Below are positions 54,105 to 63,155 of a stretch of 64,000 nucleotides of DNA, piece after piece. Positions within the stretch are counted from its first letter, which is position 1. Every line of letters begins with the position of its first letter. The stretch spans positions 2,971,001-3,035,000 of the forward strand of contig NZ_CP009571.1 in the NCBI RefSeq assembly GCF_000764535.1. The letters are read 5' to 3'. Source of the DNA: Sphingomonas taxi. Lineage in GTDB: Bacteria; Pseudomonadota; Alphaproteobacteria; Sphingomonadales; Sphingomonadaceae. A program made the position numbers and the translations under genes. Under the pieces are notes generated by a model, which saw only the letters and a list, made by a program, of their open reading frames with translations, searched no databases and had not been told where the DNA came from.

Positions 54105-54212
54105 CGTCACCCCGGGCTCGTTCCGGGGTCCACCGGGCCGCATGGCATCGGCCTGAGCCGCCAGCCTTTCTCCTCGTCGCAGAGTGGACCCCGGAACGAG
54201 TCCGGGGTGACG
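54105..54212 (+). repeat. REPIN-like element, family A, copy 2
   Basis: Same architecture as at 47773: a left arm CGTCACCCCGGGCTCGTTCC..., a right arm TGGACCCCGGAACGAGTCCG..., and a 50-base spacer with CCTCGTCGCAGAG. It lies in the 330-base gap between ruvB and yggT, the rest of which holds no gene that could be supported. Confidence 0.85.
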
Positions 54213-54357
54213 GCGTAAGCTCGGATGGCGCGCGGCCAATAGGAACGGCCATGTTCCACCGCCCTGCGGTCCGGCGAGCGTCTTGCACCTACAAACGCTG
54301 TTCGCCGCGCCCCGGACAGGCTAGATCGACCGCCACATTCTTATCCCGGAGCCTCGC

Positions 54358-54669
54358 GTGATCGCGCTTACCCTCATCCAGATCATCCAGGTGCTGCTGA
54401 ACGTGCTGTGGTGGATCATCATGATCCAGTTCGTGCTGTCGCTGCTGATCGTGTTCAACGTCATCAACACCTCGAACAATTTCGTCAGCCAGCTGCATTA
54501 CGGCCTCGATCGGCTGACCGAGCCGCTCTACCGGCCGCTGCGCCGGATCCTGCCCAACATCAGCGGCATCGACCTCGCGCCGCTGGTGGTGCTGATCATC
54601 ATCCGCATCCTCGACAGCGTCATCCTGCCGAACATCGCGACCAGCCTGCTGGTCAACGGCGCAGTCTGA
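54358..54669 (+). CDS. YggT-family membrane protein
   Basis: A 103-residue inner-membrane protein with the YggT arrangement of two hydrophobic segments: IIQVLLNVLWWIIMIQFVLS near 10-29 and LAPLVVLIIIRILDSVILPN near 72-91. The loop between holds the conserved LTEPLYRPLRRILPNISGID. Relatives affect osmotic stress, cell division or secretion; the molecular role is unclear. The start is GTG 54358, just after a GGAGCC Shine-Dalgarno. It precedes DUF167 and folD, which follow on the same strand. Confidence 0.88.
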   Translation: MIALTLIQIIQVLLNVLWWIIMIQFVLSLLIVFNVINTSNNFVSQLHYGLDRLTEPLYRPLRRILPNISGIDLAPLVVLIIIRILDSVILPNIATSLLVNGAV

Positions 54670-54679
54670 TCCGCCGCCG

Positions 54680-54982
54680 ATGCCGGCCTGGACGATCCGC
54701 GACGACGGTCTGCTCGTCGCGATCCGGGTGACGCCGCGCGGTGGGCGCGATGCGATCGCCGCCGGCACCGAGGAGCATCTCGCCGCGCGGCTCGCCGCCG
54801 CGCCGGTCGACGGCAAGGCCAATGCCGCGCTGATCGCGCTGGTCGCCAAAACCTTCGGCGTTCCGAAGCGCGCCGTCACGCTGGTCGGCGGTGATACCGC
54901 GCGGTTGAAGCGGTTGCACGTCGCCGGCGACGCCGCCGCGCTGGCGAAAATCGCCGCCGCGCTTTATGAGGCCGCGGCATGA
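54680..54982 (+). CDS. DUF167 (YggU-family) protein
   Basis: A 100-residue protein of the UPF0235/DUF167 fold: [20 protein letters not shown] near 11, and the [20 protein letters not shown] near 36-55 followed by [19 protein letters not shown]. The family has unknown function and is often paired with YggT, as here (10 bases downstream). Its stop overlaps the folD start by four bases (ATGA). Confidence 0.88.
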   Translation: MPAWTIRDDGLLVAIRVTPRGGRDAIAAGTEEHLAARLAAAPVDGKANAALIALVAKTFGVPKRAVTLVGGDTARLKRLHVAGDAAALAKIAAALYEAAA

Positions 54983-55845
54983 CCGCCACGATCATCGACG
55001 GCAAGGCCCATGCCCTTGCCCTGCGCACCCGCGTCGCCGCCCATGTCGCCACCTTTCGCGAGGCCACCGGCCGCGCCCCCGGCCTCGCCGTCGTGCTGGT
55101 CGGCGAGGACCCCGCCTCGGCGGTCTATGTCCGCAACAAGGGCAAGGCGACGCGCGACGCCGGCATGGCGAGCTTCGAGCATCGCCTGCCCGCCGACACC
55201 GATGCCGGGACGTTGCTGGCGCTGGTCGCGCAACTCAACGCCGATCCCGCGGTCGACGGCATACTCGTCCAATTGCCGCTGCCGGCGCATATCGATGCGG
55301 AAGCGGTGCTGCTCGCGATCGATCCCGACAAGGACGTCGACGGCTTCCACCCGGTCAACGCCGGCCGGCTCGCGATCGGCGCGGAAGGGTTCGTGCCGTG
55401 CACGCCGCTCGGCTGCCTGATGCTGCTCAAGGACATCCACCCCAATCTGTCGGGGATGGAGGCGGTGGTGGTCGGCCGGTCGAACATCGTCGGCAAGCCG
55501 ATGGCGCAATTGCTGCTCCAGCAGAGCTGCACCGTCACGATCGTCCACAGCCGCACGCGCGACGTCGCCGCGCATCTGCGCAGGGCGGATATCGTCGTCG
55601 CCGCGGTCGGCATCCCGCGCTTCATCCAGGGCGACTGGATCAAGCCGGGCGCGAGCGTGATCGACGTCGGCATCAACCGGACCGATGACGGGCTGGTCGG
55701 CGACGTCGACTTCGCCGCGGCCAGCGCGGTGGCGGGCGCGATCACGCCGGTGCCGGGCGGCGTCGGGCCGATGACGATCGCCTGCCTGATCCGCAACACC
55801 TATGTCTCGGCGTGCCGGCGGGACGGCATCGAGGCTGCCCTGTGA
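54979..55845 (+). CDS. folD: Methylenetetrahydrofolate dehydrogenase/cyclohydrolase
   Basis: Bifunctional folate enzyme (288 residues) interconverting 5,10-methylene-, methenyl- and 10-formyl-THF. The signatures are [20 protein letters not shown] near 36 (catalytic Lys), [13 protein letters not shown] near 93, [10 protein letters not shown], and the NADP loop [20 protein letters not shown] near 159. The C-terminal [19 protein letters not shown] is conserved. ATG 54979. It is coupled to marC by a GTGA overlap. Confidence 0.97.
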   Translation: MTATIIDGKAHALALRTRVAAHVATFREATGRAPGLAVVLVGEDPASAVYVRNKGKATRDAGMASFEHRLPADTDAGTLLALVAQLNADPAVDGILVQLPLPAHIDAEAVLLAIDPDKDVDGFHPVNAGRLAIGAEGFVPCTPLGCLMLLKDIHPNLSGMEAVVVGRSNIVGKPMAQLLLQQSCTVTIVHSRTRDVAAHLRRADIVVAAVGIPRFIQGDWIKPGASVIDVGINRTDDGLVGDVDFAAASAVAGAITPVPGGVGPMTIACLIRNTYVSACRRDGIEAAL

Positions 55846-56462
55846 TCGAGCTGTTCGTCTCGACGCTGATCACCTTCTTCGTCATCATCGATCCGCTCGG
55901 CTGCGCGCCGATCTACGCCGGCCTGTCGGCGGGCGCCTCGCCGGTGCAGCGGCGCGCGATGGCGATCCGCGCGGTCGGCGTCGCGACGGTGATCCTGCTC
56001 GTCTTCGCGCTGGCGGGCGAGGCGCTGCTCAAGGGGCTGGGCATCAGCCTGGCGAGCTTCCGCATCGCCGGCGGCATCATGCTGTTTCTGATCGCGCTCG
56101 AAATGGTGTTCGAGAAGCGCACGCAGCGCCGCGAGGATCGCGCTGCCAAGGTGGCGCACGATCCCGAGGCGGACGACGTGTCGATCTTCCCGATGGCGAT
56201 GCCGATGATCGCCGGGCCGGGCTCGATCGCCTCGGTGATGCTGCTCGTTGCGCGCACCAACGGCATCGAGGCGACGCTGGTCGTGCTCGCGGCGATGGGG
56301 GTGATCCTGTTGCTGACGCTGGTGGCGCTGCTCGCGGCGGGGCCGCTGATGCGGCTGCTCGGCGCGCGGATCGAGGCGGTGATCACGCGGCTGCTCGGCG
56401 TGCTGCTCGCGGCGCTGGCGGTGCAGTTCGTGATGGACGGGTTGCAGGTGAGTTTGCGGTAA
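55842..56462 (+). CDS. MarC-family membrane protein
   Basis: A 206-residue integral membrane protein with six predicted helices. It matches the MarC/UPF0056 family in [20 protein letters not shown] near 6-25 and [17 protein letters not shown] near 119. The role is undefined despite the historical 'multiple antibiotic resistance' name. GTG 55842 overlaps the folD stop. A perfect 30-base palindrome follows the stop. Confidence 0.88.
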   Translation: MIELFVSTLITFFVIIDPLGCAPIYAGLSAGASPVQRRAMAIRAVGVATVILLVFALAGEALLKGLGISLASFRIAGGIMLFLIALEMVFEKRTQRREDRAAKVAHDPEADDVSIFPMAMPMIAGPGSIASVMLLVARTNGIEATLVVLAAMGVILLLTLVALLAAGPLMRLLGARIEAVITRLLGVLLAALAVQFVMDGLQVSLR

Positions 56463-56480
56463 CCGCGGGCGTCCCCCTTT

Positions 56481-56510
56481 CCTCCCCCTCCGGCGCGCCG
56501 GAGGGGGAGG
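56481..56510. terminator. Perfect 30-base palindrome between convergent genes
   Basis: CCTCCCCCTCCGGCG and its exact complement (56481-56510) fill the 66-base gap between marC and the minus-strand membrane protein gene. It can fold on both strands, but without a T-run a terminator role is only likely. The CCTCCCCCT end matches the tips of the 174-bp element at 39287. Confidence 0.6.
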
Positions 56511-56528
56511 ACACGGCGCCCTCCCGGC

Positions 56529-58310
56529 TCAATGCACCTTGAACAAGCGCAGCGGCGAATTGGCCGGCAGCGGCAATGGCGTCAGCCATGCCGGCACCTC
56601 GCCATGCGCGAGCTGGTCGTAGAAGCCGCCCGGATCGCGCGCGCGATAATTGGTCGATTCCGAATGGTTCGGGCAGAGCATCAGCATCGTCGCGCCGTGG
56701 CGCCTGATGATCGCATGCGCCTGGTCCGCGCTTCCACCAAAGGCATGCTGGACGTCGAGGATCGCATCGCCATTGCGGTGATACGGCCCCGCGATCGCGT
56801 CGTGATGCGTCACCGTGATCAGCCGCGGCCCGAGGTCGACGAAGGTGAAGATCGTCTGCGCCGGATAGCGGTCGAGCGCCTTCAGCACCGTATAGCGCAC
56901 GCAGCTCCCGGTCGAACGGTTGACCCGCTTGGTATAGGCGTTGGGGACGTCGACCGGCAGATATTTGATGATCAGCCCGGCGAACAGGCCCGAGACGATG
57001 AGGAAGGCCGCCACCGTACCGCCGATCCGCACCGGCCACGAGCGATGCTCGAGCAGCCAGGGCAGCACGATCCAGCCGAGCAAGGTCGCGCCCGGCACCG
57101 CGAGCAGCTGCGCCGCCGGCCCGGCGCGCACCTGCCACAGCAGCATCAGGCAGGCGAAGGTGACGAACAGCGCCACCGCGCTCCAGCCGATCAGCGCCGG
57201 CGAGCGCCGCGCCCGCCACGTGCCGAGGATCACGCCGACGACGCCGACGATCGGCAGCGCCGCGATCGGAAAGCCGAGGCGGAACGGATGTTTGTAGATC
57301 GGCTTCGCCTCGCGGACGTTGTTCAGCCAGTTCTTCTGGAGCTCGGGCGAGACGCCCTCGGGCCGGCCGAGGCATTGCGGGAAGAAATGGACGAACCCCG
57401 CCGCGATTCCCGCCCCCGCCGCTACGGCGAGGCCGATGCGCAGCCCCCGCGACGTCGGGTTGAGCCACGCCAGCAGGAACAGCAAAGCCCCCGCCGCGAC
57501 GGTGACGCTGAGCCACACCGGGGTCAGCGCGTCGCAGCGCATCGCGTAATTCGCGGTCGAGGCGAACGCCGCGAAGCCGATCGCGCTGCCGCCGCCGAGG
57601 CTGAGCGCATAGGCCTGCAACCGCCGCGCCTCGCCGCGGTCCCACACCCAGCGCAGCGCGAGGATCGCGCCCGCCATCGCGCAATAGGGCAGCATCTCGA
57701 GCCCGATCGCGAGACTGACCGCGCTTGCCAGCCCGACCATCAGCCCGCCGCGCGCGCCTTTGGCATCGCACAGGCCGGCGACGGTGAGGCTGAGCATCGC
57801 GAGCTGCCAGCCGTGATGGTCGATCCGCTCGGGCAGAAACATCAGCATTGTCGCCGAGGTGCCGAGCAGGAACAGCAACGCCAGCGGCCACGCGCGCGGA
57901 TCGATCAGCCGCCGCACCGTCGCCGCGACGCCGAGCATCGCGATCGAGAGCGGCAGCAGCGGCGCGATCCCGCACGCCAGCCGCTCCGCCCAGAAATTGC
58001 TGGTGAACAGGCGGAAGAACAGGATCAGCCCGGCGATCGGCAGATCGACGATGCGGCTCCAGTGGATGTCGAAGCCGACCGGCGGATTGAGCCGGTAGTT
58101 GCGCAGATCGTACCAATCCTGCCCGGCGAGCCAGGCGCGCACCTGCATCAGCCGCATATTGTCGTCGGTGTCGCCGAGCGACAGCCAGCGGATCAGGTTC
58201 CAGTCGTTCCAGACGTACCAGACCATCACCCCGAGCCAGGTGACGAGAGTGAGCGCGATCCAGTGCCGGGCGAGCGCGTCGTCCAGCCGACCGCGGGGAG
58301 CTATGTTCAA
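56529..58310 (-). CDS. Polytopic membrane protein, GT-C-like (putative glycan/oligosaccharide transferase)
   Basis: A 593-residue protein with 10-12 transmembrane helices and a soluble C-terminal part. Its first loop holds paired acidic residues (LGDTDDNMRLMQVRAWLAGQ, near 46-65) followed by DWYDLRNYRLNPPVGFDIHW, a layout seen in GT-C-type glycosyltransferases such as STT3/PglB relatives, where the loop contacts the lipid-linked sugar. The family is uncharacterised in sphingomonads. ATG 58310 is chosen, divergent from the GtrA gene (59 bases apart). It belongs by context with gtrA, a methyltransferase and a GT2 enzyme. The transferase role is inference. Confidence 0.75.
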   Translation of the reverse strand: MNIAPRGRLDDALARHWIALTLVTWLGVMVWYVWNDWNLIRWLSLGDTDDNMRLMQVRAWLAGQDWYDLRNYRLNPPVGFDIHWSRIVDLPIAGLILFFRLFTSNFWAERLACGIAPLLPLSIAMLGVAATVRRLIDPRAWPLALLFLLGTSATMLMFLPERIDHHGWQLAMLSLTVAGLCDAKGARGGLMVGLASAVSLAIGLEMLPYCAMAGAILALRWVWDRGEARRLQAYALSLGGGSAIGFAAFASTANYAMRCDALTPVWLSVTVAAGALLFLLAWLNPTSRGLRIGLAVAAGAGIAAGFVHFFPQCLGRPEGVSPELQKNWLNNVREAKPIYKHPFRLGFPIAALPIVGVVGVILGTWRARRSPALIGWSAVALFVTFACLMLLWQVRAGPAAQLLAVPGATLLGWIVLPWLLEHRSWPVRIGGTVAAFLIVSGLFAGLIIKYLPVDVPNAYTKRVNRSTGSCVRYTVLKALDRYPAQTIFTFVDLGPRLITVTHHDAIAGPYHRNGDAILDVQHAFGGSADQAHAIIRRHGATMLMLCPNHSESTNYRARDPGGFYDQLAHGEVPAWLTPLPLPANSPLRLFKVH

Positions 58311-58369
58311 CTGAGCGACTTTCGTTTTGGCCGTTTCGTTCCCGGAGCAATGGCTTTAGGGCGGAGCGG

Positions 58370-58801
58370 ATGGCGAGGGAAGCACCGGCACGACTTGCGG
58401 CGATACGCGACAGCGGCATGCTGGGGCAGATGATCCGCTTCGGTATCGCCGGGGGTATCTCGACGCTGATCTATTCGGCGGTCTATCTGCCGCTGACCGC
58501 CTGGGTCTTCCCGCGCGAGCATGCGGTCTACGCCGTGCCGTTCGCCTTCGCCGTCGCGGTCACCGCGGGCTTCTTCCTGCACAGCCGCTGGAGCTTCAAG
58601 GGCCATGGCACGCGTCGCCGTGGCGGCTGGCAGCAGGCGCAGTTCGTCGGCGTGCAGGCGACCGGCATGGCGCTCAACGCGATCGTCACCTGGATCGGCA
58701 CCGCGCATTTCGGTCTGCCCGCCTGGGCACCGCTGCTGCCCGCGGTGGCGCTAGCGACGATCGTCACCTTCATCCTCAATCGCTGGCTGGTGTTCGCTTA
58801 A
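58370..58801 (+). CDS. GtrA-family flippase-like protein
   Basis: A 143-residue protein with four transmembrane helices typical of GtrA: LGQMIRFGIAGGISTLIYSA near 18, a second near AVYAVPFAFAVAVTAGFFLH, then HSRWSFKGHGTRRRGGWQQA, and the final VALATIVTFILNRWLVF. GtrA partners with a GtrB-type glycosyltransferase to move polyprenyl-phosphate-linked sugars. The ATG at 58370 is used. Its stop overlaps the methyltransferase start by one base (TAATG). Confidence 0.85.
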   Translation: MAREAPARLAAIRDSGMLGQMIRFGIAGGISTLIYSAVYLPLTAWVFPREHAVYAVPFAFAVAVTAGFFLHSRWSFKGHGTRRRGGWQQAQFVGVQATGMALNAIVTWIGTAHFGLPAWAPLLPAVALATIVTFILNRWLVFA

Positions 58802-59529
58802 TGGATCGCATCGTCTACGACCGCATGGCCGCGCATGATTCCACCCATTGGTGGTATCGCGCCCGCCGCGACATCCTCAGCGACTATCTGACCCGCTACG
58901 GCGCCCTGCCCAAGGACGCTCGCATCCTCGAGATCGGCTGCGGCACCGGCCACAATCTGCCGATGCTGGCGAGCTTCGGCGAGGTCGATGCGATCGAGAT
59001 CGATCCCGCCGCACGCGCGATCGCCAGCGAGCGGCTCGGACGCCCGGTCGGCGATGCGCCGCTGCCCGACCTGCCCGGCGTCGCGCGCGGATCGTACGAC
59101 CTCGTCGCGGTGCTCGACGTGGTCGAGCATATCGAGGACGATGTCGCGGCATTGAAGGGGATGGCGAGCCTGCTCAAGCCGGGCGGCAAGATCCTGATCG
59201 CGGTGCCGGCGCACCAATGGCTGTGGAGCGCGCACGACGTCGTGAATCACCACCACCGGCGCTATTCGAAGGCGTCGCTGGTCAAGGCGATCGCGGCGGC
59301 GGGGCTCGCGCCGCGCAAGCTCACCTATTTCAATTCGCTGCTGTTCCCGCTCGCCGCGGCGGCGCGGATCGCCGGACGGCTGACGGGCCGCGACGACAGC
59401 GACGATTCGCCCCCCGCCAAGCCGCTCAACGCCTTGTTCGAGAAGATCTTCCGGCTCGAACGCCACGCCGTCGGCCGCGTGCCGCTGACGCCGGGCGTGT
59501 CGATCGTGACGCTGGCGGAGCCGAACTGA
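58801..59529 (+). CDS. Class I SAM-dependent methyltransferase
   Basis: A 242-residue Rossmann-fold methyltransferase. SAM motif I is ARILEIGCGTGHNLPMLASF near 40-59, followed by motif II-like DAIEIDPAARAIAS, the post-I LVAVLDVVEHIEDDVAAL near 102, and LLKPGGKILIAVPAHQWLWS near 122-141. The N-terminal STHWWYRARRDIL resembles methyltransferases in lipid or glycan clusters. The substrate is not known. It is coupled to gtrA. Confidence 0.85.
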   Translation: MDRIVYDRMAAHDSTHWWYRARRDILSDYLTRYGALPKDARILEIGCGTGHNLPMLASFGEVDAIEIDPAARAIASERLGRPVGDAPLPDLPGVARGSYDLVAVLDVVEHIEDDVAALKGMASLLKPGGKILIAVPAHQWLWSAHDVVNHHHRRYSKASLVKAIAAAGLAPRKLTYFNSLLFPLAAAARIAGRLTGRDDSDDSPPAKPLNALFEKIFRLERHAVGRVPLTPGVSIVTLAEPN

Positions 59530-59541
59530 TCCGGACGGCGG

Positions 59542-60561
59542 CTATTCGGCCGCCCGTCGTTCGTCCGCCAATTCGAACTCGGGCGAGGGTTCGGCGGCGT
59601 TGAAGCCGAGCGTCGAGCGGCCCTTTACCGGGCCGGCGATGTCGGCGACCAGATAGAGCGGCCGCCGCTTCGATTCGATGTAGAGCCGGCCGAGATATTC
59701 GCCGATCATGCCGAGGACGAACATCTGCGCCGCCGACAGCACGGTGACGACGAGCATCGTCGAGGTCCAGCCCTGCACCGGCGAGCCTTCGAAAAAGCCC
59801 CACAGGATGTAGAAGAGCAGCAGCAGCGAGGCGCCGGCAAGGATCACCGAGGCGTGGCTGGCGAAGCGCAGCGGCGCGGTCGAGAAGCCGGTGACCGCGT
59901 CGAAGGCGAGCCGTACCATCTTGCCGAGCGGATAATTGGTCTCGCCGGCATGGCGTTCGGCACGGTCGTAGGGAAACGGTACCTGACGGAAGCCGACCCA
60001 TGCCACCATGCCGCGGATGAAGCGCGCCTGTTCCGGCAAAGATAGCAGTGCGTCGAGCGCGCGGCGGCTCATCAGCCGGAAATCGCCGGTATCGAGCGGG
60101 ATCGGCGTGTCGGTGACGCGGTCGAGCACGCGATAGAAAGCAGCGGCGGTCGCCTTCTTGAAGATCGTCTCGCCCTCGCGCTTGCGGCGCACCGCATAGA
60201 CGACGTCGGCGCCCTCAGCGCTCATCGTCGCGCGCATGTCGGTGAGCAGTTCGGGCGGGTCCTGGAGATCGGCGTCGATGATGAGGATCTGTTCGCCCGA
60301 ACACAGATCGAGCCCGGCGGTCAGCGCCAGTTGGTGGCCGTGGTTGCGCGACAGGTTGATCGCGACCAGCCGCGGGTCCTGTTCGCTGAGCCGCTGCATC
60401 ACCGCCCAGCTGTCGTCGCGGCTGCCGTCGTTGATGAGGACGATCTCGTGATCGTCGCCGACCGCGGCGCGGGCCGCCGCCGCGACCCGCGCGTGCAGCA
60501 GGTCCAGGCACGCGGCCTCGTTGTAGCACGGGATGACGACGGACAGGGCGGGACGGTACAT
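59542..60561 (-). CDS. Family 2 glycosyltransferase, GtrB/DPM1-like
   Basis: A 339-residue membrane-associated glycosyltransferase. It has the GT-A N-terminus ALSVVIPCYNEAACLDLLHA near 4-23, the DxD region EQILIIDADLQDPPELLTD near 91-109, and RFIRGMVAWVGFRQVPFPYD near 188. Two C-terminal transmembrane helices (near 226-290) are followed by a short cytoplasmic tail. Relatives transfer a sugar from a nucleotide donor to undecaprenyl phosphate (ArnC/GtrB/DPM1). With the nearby GtrA and GT-C-like genes it probably forms a sugar-modification pathway. ATG 60561. Confidence 0.88.
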   Translation of the reverse strand: MYRPALSVVIPCYNEAACLDLLHARVAAAARAAVGDDHEIVLINDGSRDDSWAVMQRLSEQDPRLVAINLSRNHGHQLALTAGLDLCSGEQILIIDADLQDPPELLTDMRATMSAEGADVVYAVRRKREGETIFKKATAAAFYRVLDRVTDTPIPLDTGDFRLMSRRALDALLSLPEQARFIRGMVAWVGFRQVPFPYDRAERHAGETNYPLGKMVRLAFDAVTGFSTAPLRFASHASVILAGASLLLLFYILWGFFEGSPVQGWTSTMLVVTVLSAAQMFVLGMIGEYLGRLYIESKRRPLYLVADIAGPVKGRSTLGFNAAEPSPEFELADERRAAE

Positions 60562-60620
60562 GACGCCCCGTCCTTAGCGGCTCACACGCCCGTCATCCAT
60601 ACGTAACGTGGCAGCGCATG

Positions 60621-60648
60621 GTCGTAGGCGCCGGGCGGCGCCTACGAC
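60621..60648. terminator. Hairpin downstream of pyk
   Basis: A perfect 12-base stem (GTCGTAGGCGCC, 60621-60632, and 60637-60648) with a four-base GGGC loop lies eight bases past the pyk stop. There is no T-run, so it may stabilise the mRNA end or act with another factor. Confidence 0.6.
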
Positions 60649-60655
60649 GCGATGC

Positions 60656-62110
60656 TCAGCTATAGTCCTTGAGCTCGTCGCCGATGATGCGGACGACGTG
60701 GAGCACGTTGGTCGACCCCGGCGTGCGGAACGGCACGCCCGCCATCACGATCACCCGGTCGCCCGCCTGCGCGATGCCGGTGCGCAGCGCCATGCGCTTC
60801 GCCTTGCCGACCATGTCCTCGAACGATTCGACGTCGCGGGTGTGCACCGCATGCGTCCCCCACAGCAGGCCGAGCCGGCGCGCCGTCTCCTTGCTCGGGG
60901 TGAGCACGAGGATCGGCACCGAGGGCCGCTCGCGGGCGATGCGGCGCGCGGTCGAGCCCGAAGTGGTGAAGCAGATGATCGCGGTCGCCGAGGTGGTCTT
61001 GGCGATCTGCTTGGCGGCTTCCGACAGAGCGTCGGCGGTGGTCGGGTCGGGGCGCGTCACGGTGAAATGGACGCGGTCGCCGTGCATCGGGTCGCTTTCG
61101 ACCGAGACGCCGATCGAGTTCATCATCGCGACCGATTCGACCGGCCACGCGCCCGCGGCGCTTTCCGCCGACAGCATGATCGCGTCGGCGCCGTCGTAGA
61201 TCGCGGTGGCGACGTCGGACACTTCGGCGCGGGTCGGCGACGGGCTCTGGATCATCGATTCGAGCATCTGCGTCGCGACGACGACCGGGCGGCCGAGCCG
61301 GCGCGACGTCTCGACGATGCGCTTCTGGAGCGGCGGCACGGTCTGCGGCGGCAGCTCGACGCCGAGATCGCCGCGCGCGACCATCACGCCGTCGCACATC
61401 TCGACGATCTCCTCGAGCCGGTCGATCGCCGCGGGCTTCTCGATCTTGGCGAGCAGGGCCGCCTTGCCGCCGATCAGCTTGCGCGCCTCGGCGAGATCCT
61501 CGGGCCGCTGCACGAAGGAGAGCGCGATCCAGTCGACGCCCTGTTCGACCGCGAAGGCGAGGTCGCTGCGGTCCTTCTCGGTCAGCGCCGCCATCGGCAG
61601 CACGACGTCGGGGACGTTGAGCCCCTTGTTGTTCGACAGCGCGCCGCCGACCTCGACCAATGTCTCGATCCGGTCGGCGTCGTGGTCGGTAACGCGCAGC
61701 ACCAGCTTGCCGTCGTCGAGCAGCAGGCGTGCGCCCGGTTCGATCGCCGCGAAGATCTCCTTGTGCGGCAGCTCGACGCGGGTGGCGTCGCCCGGCGTCG
61801 GATCGCGGTCGAGCACGAAGGTGCTGCCGTGTTCGAGCACGGTGCGCCCGCCCTCGAACTTGCCGACGCGCAGCTTCGGGCCCTGCAGATCGGCGAGGAT
61901 CGTCGTCGGACGGTTGAATTCCTGTTCGAGCGCGCGGATCGCCTGGATCACCGCGACCTTGGACTGCTGGTCGCCGTGGCTCATGTTGACGCGGAAGGCG
62001 TCCGCGCCCGCCTGGAACAGCGTCGCGATCATCTCGGGGGTGTTGCTTGCCGGACCTAATGTCGCCAGCACGCGAACCTTTCGCGCGCGGGGCGCAATGG
62101 CAGTCGTCAT
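60656..62110 (-). CDS. pyk: Pyruvate kinase
   Basis: Glycolytic enzyme making ATP and pyruvate from phosphoenolpyruvate. The 484-residue protein has VRVLATLGPASNTPEMIATL near 13, FRVNMSHGDQQSK near 39, ADLQGPKLRVGKFEGG near 73, and the active-site segment LAKIEKPAAIDRLEEIVEMC near 216 with MVARGDLGVELP. The regulatory site region follows with ATQMLESMIQSPSPTRAEVS near 281. ATG 62110. It is divergent from the DUF1244 gene. Confidence 0.97.
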   Translation of the reverse strand: MTTAIAPRARKVRVLATLGPASNTPEMIATLFQAGADAFRVNMSHGDQQSKVAVIQAIRALEQEFNRPTTILADLQGPKLRVGKFEGGRTVLEHGSTFVLDRDPTPGDATRVELPHKEIFAAIEPGARLLLDDGKLVLRVTDHDADRIETLVEVGGALSNNKGLNVPDVVLPMAALTEKDRSDLAFAVEQGVDWIALSFVQRPEDLAEARKLIGGKAALLAKIEKPAAIDRLEEIVEMCDGVMVARGDLGVELPPQTVPPLQKRIVETSRRLGRPVVVATQMLESMIQSPSPTRAEVSDVATAIYDGADAIMLSAESAAGAWPVESVAMMNSIGVSVESDPMHGDRVHFTVTRPDPTTADALSEAAKQIAKTTSATAIICFTTSGSTARRIARERPSVPILVLTPSKETARRLGLLWGTHAVHTRDVESFEDMVGKAKRMALRTGIAQAGDRVIVMAGVPFRTPGSTNVLHVVRIIGDELKDYS

Positions 62111-62185
62111 AGAAAGGGCTCCTGGGGAATGGCCGCGCTCCCCTCTAGCCCCTATCTAGGACCGATCAACTTCCGAAAGGTTTTC

Positions 62186-62572
62186 ATGACCGACAAACTC
62201 GCCGCGCTGCCCGACGCCGTCGCCGCGGCGGCGTTCCGCCGCCTCGTCCGCCACCTGCGCCATCGCACCGATGCGCAGAACGTCGACCTGATGGGCCTGT
62301 CGGGATTCTGCCGCAATTGCCTGTCCGACTGGATCGAGGAAGCGGGCGGCCTGAGCAAGGCCGAGGCGCGCGAGACGATCTACGGCATGCCGCAGGCCGA
62401 GTGGAAGGCGCGCTACCAGAGCGAGGCGACCCCCGAACAGCTCGCCCGCATGGAGGAAAGCCTCAAGCGCAACGAGGGCCGCGACGCCGGGGATGCGGCC
62501 CTCGACGAGGCGCTCGACGAGAGTTTCCCGGCGAGCGATCCGCCCGCGATGACCGAGCCCGGCCGGGGTTGA
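62186..62572 (+). CDS. DUF1244 domain protein
   Basis: A 128-residue protein. The DUF1244 core is VRHLRHRTDAQNVDLMGLSG then FCRNCLSDWIEEAGGLSK, with two Cys in CRNC, and ARETIYGMPQAEWKARYQSE near 66-85. A C-terminal extension ending DEALDESFPASDPPAMTEPG is acidic and Pro-rich; the DEALDESFPASDPPA tag is frequent in short alphaproteobacterial proteins. The function is unknown. ATG 62186 is chosen over a frame 19 codons longer that runs into the intergenic sequence. Confidence 0.8.
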   Translation: MTDKLAALPDAVAAAAFRRLVRHLRHRTDAQNVDLMGLSGFCRNCLSDWIEEAGGLSKAEARETIYGMPQAEWKARYQSEATPEQLARMEESLKRNEGRDAGDAALDEALDESFPASDPPAMTEPGRG

Positions 62573-62676
62573 GCCCGGCGGGCTAAGCGCCTAGACGCCC
62601 GCCCCTACCGGTCGTGACCGGTATCCTTTCAGCGAATCATATGAGGGCCGCAGGGCGCCTGCGGCGGGGTGGGACA

Positions 62677-62943
62677 ATGGCGGAAGAACGGCAAGACGGC
62701 ATGGGCGGCGGCCAGGTCGCGGCGGACGAGCTGCGCCTCCTGATCGAGCGCGCCGAGCGGCTCGAGGAAGAGAAGAAGGGCATCGCCGACGACATCAAGG
62801 ACGTGATGGCCGAGGCCAAGGGCCGCGGCTACGACCCCAAGGCGATCCGCAAGATCCTCTCGATCCGCAAGAAGAAGAAGGAAGAATATCAGGAGGAGGA
62901 GGCGATCCTCGAAGTGTACATGCAGGCGCTCGGAATGATCTGA
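62677..62943 (+). CDS. gapR: GapR-like DUF2312 DNA-binding protein
   Basis: An 88-residue helical protein of the DUF2312/GapR family, which in Caulobacter binds overtwisted, AT-rich DNA and helps chromosome replication. Conserved features are [20 protein letters not shown] near 14-33, [20 protein letters not shown] near 37-56, and the basic [15 protein letters not shown] segment near 61-75. ATG 62677 ([15 protein letters not shown]) follows a GGGTGGG-type ribosome site; the frame extends upstream without support. Confidence 0.88.
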   Translation: MAEERQDGMGGGQVAADELRLLIERAERLEEEKKGIADDIKDVMAEAKGRGYDPKAIRKILSIRKKKKEEYQEEEAILEVYMQALGMI

Positions 62944-62996
62944 TCGCTGGGTGCGGAGATAGCGGCGTGTGGCCGCACCTTTTCTCCCACCCACGC

Positions 62997-63104
62997 CGTC
63001 ACCCCGGACTCGTTCCGGGGTCTACCCTGCGGCGAGGAGAATGGCCGGAGCCGTGAGCGCGCGCCTGTGGCCCCGTGGACCCCGGAACCAGTCCGGGGTG
63101 ACGG
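62997..63104 (-). repeat. REPIN-like element, family A, copy 3 (inverted)
   Basis: Same 108-base architecture as the copies at 47773 and 54105, but its spacer (starting CTGCGGCGAGGAGAA) is the reverse complement of theirs, so the element is oriented oppositely. It sits between the convergent gapR and transporter genes. Confidence 0.85.
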
Positions 63105-63155
63105 GTTTCGAATGGCGCAGTGGCGAGCCTTGATGGGGCACTGGCCATCGGCGAA

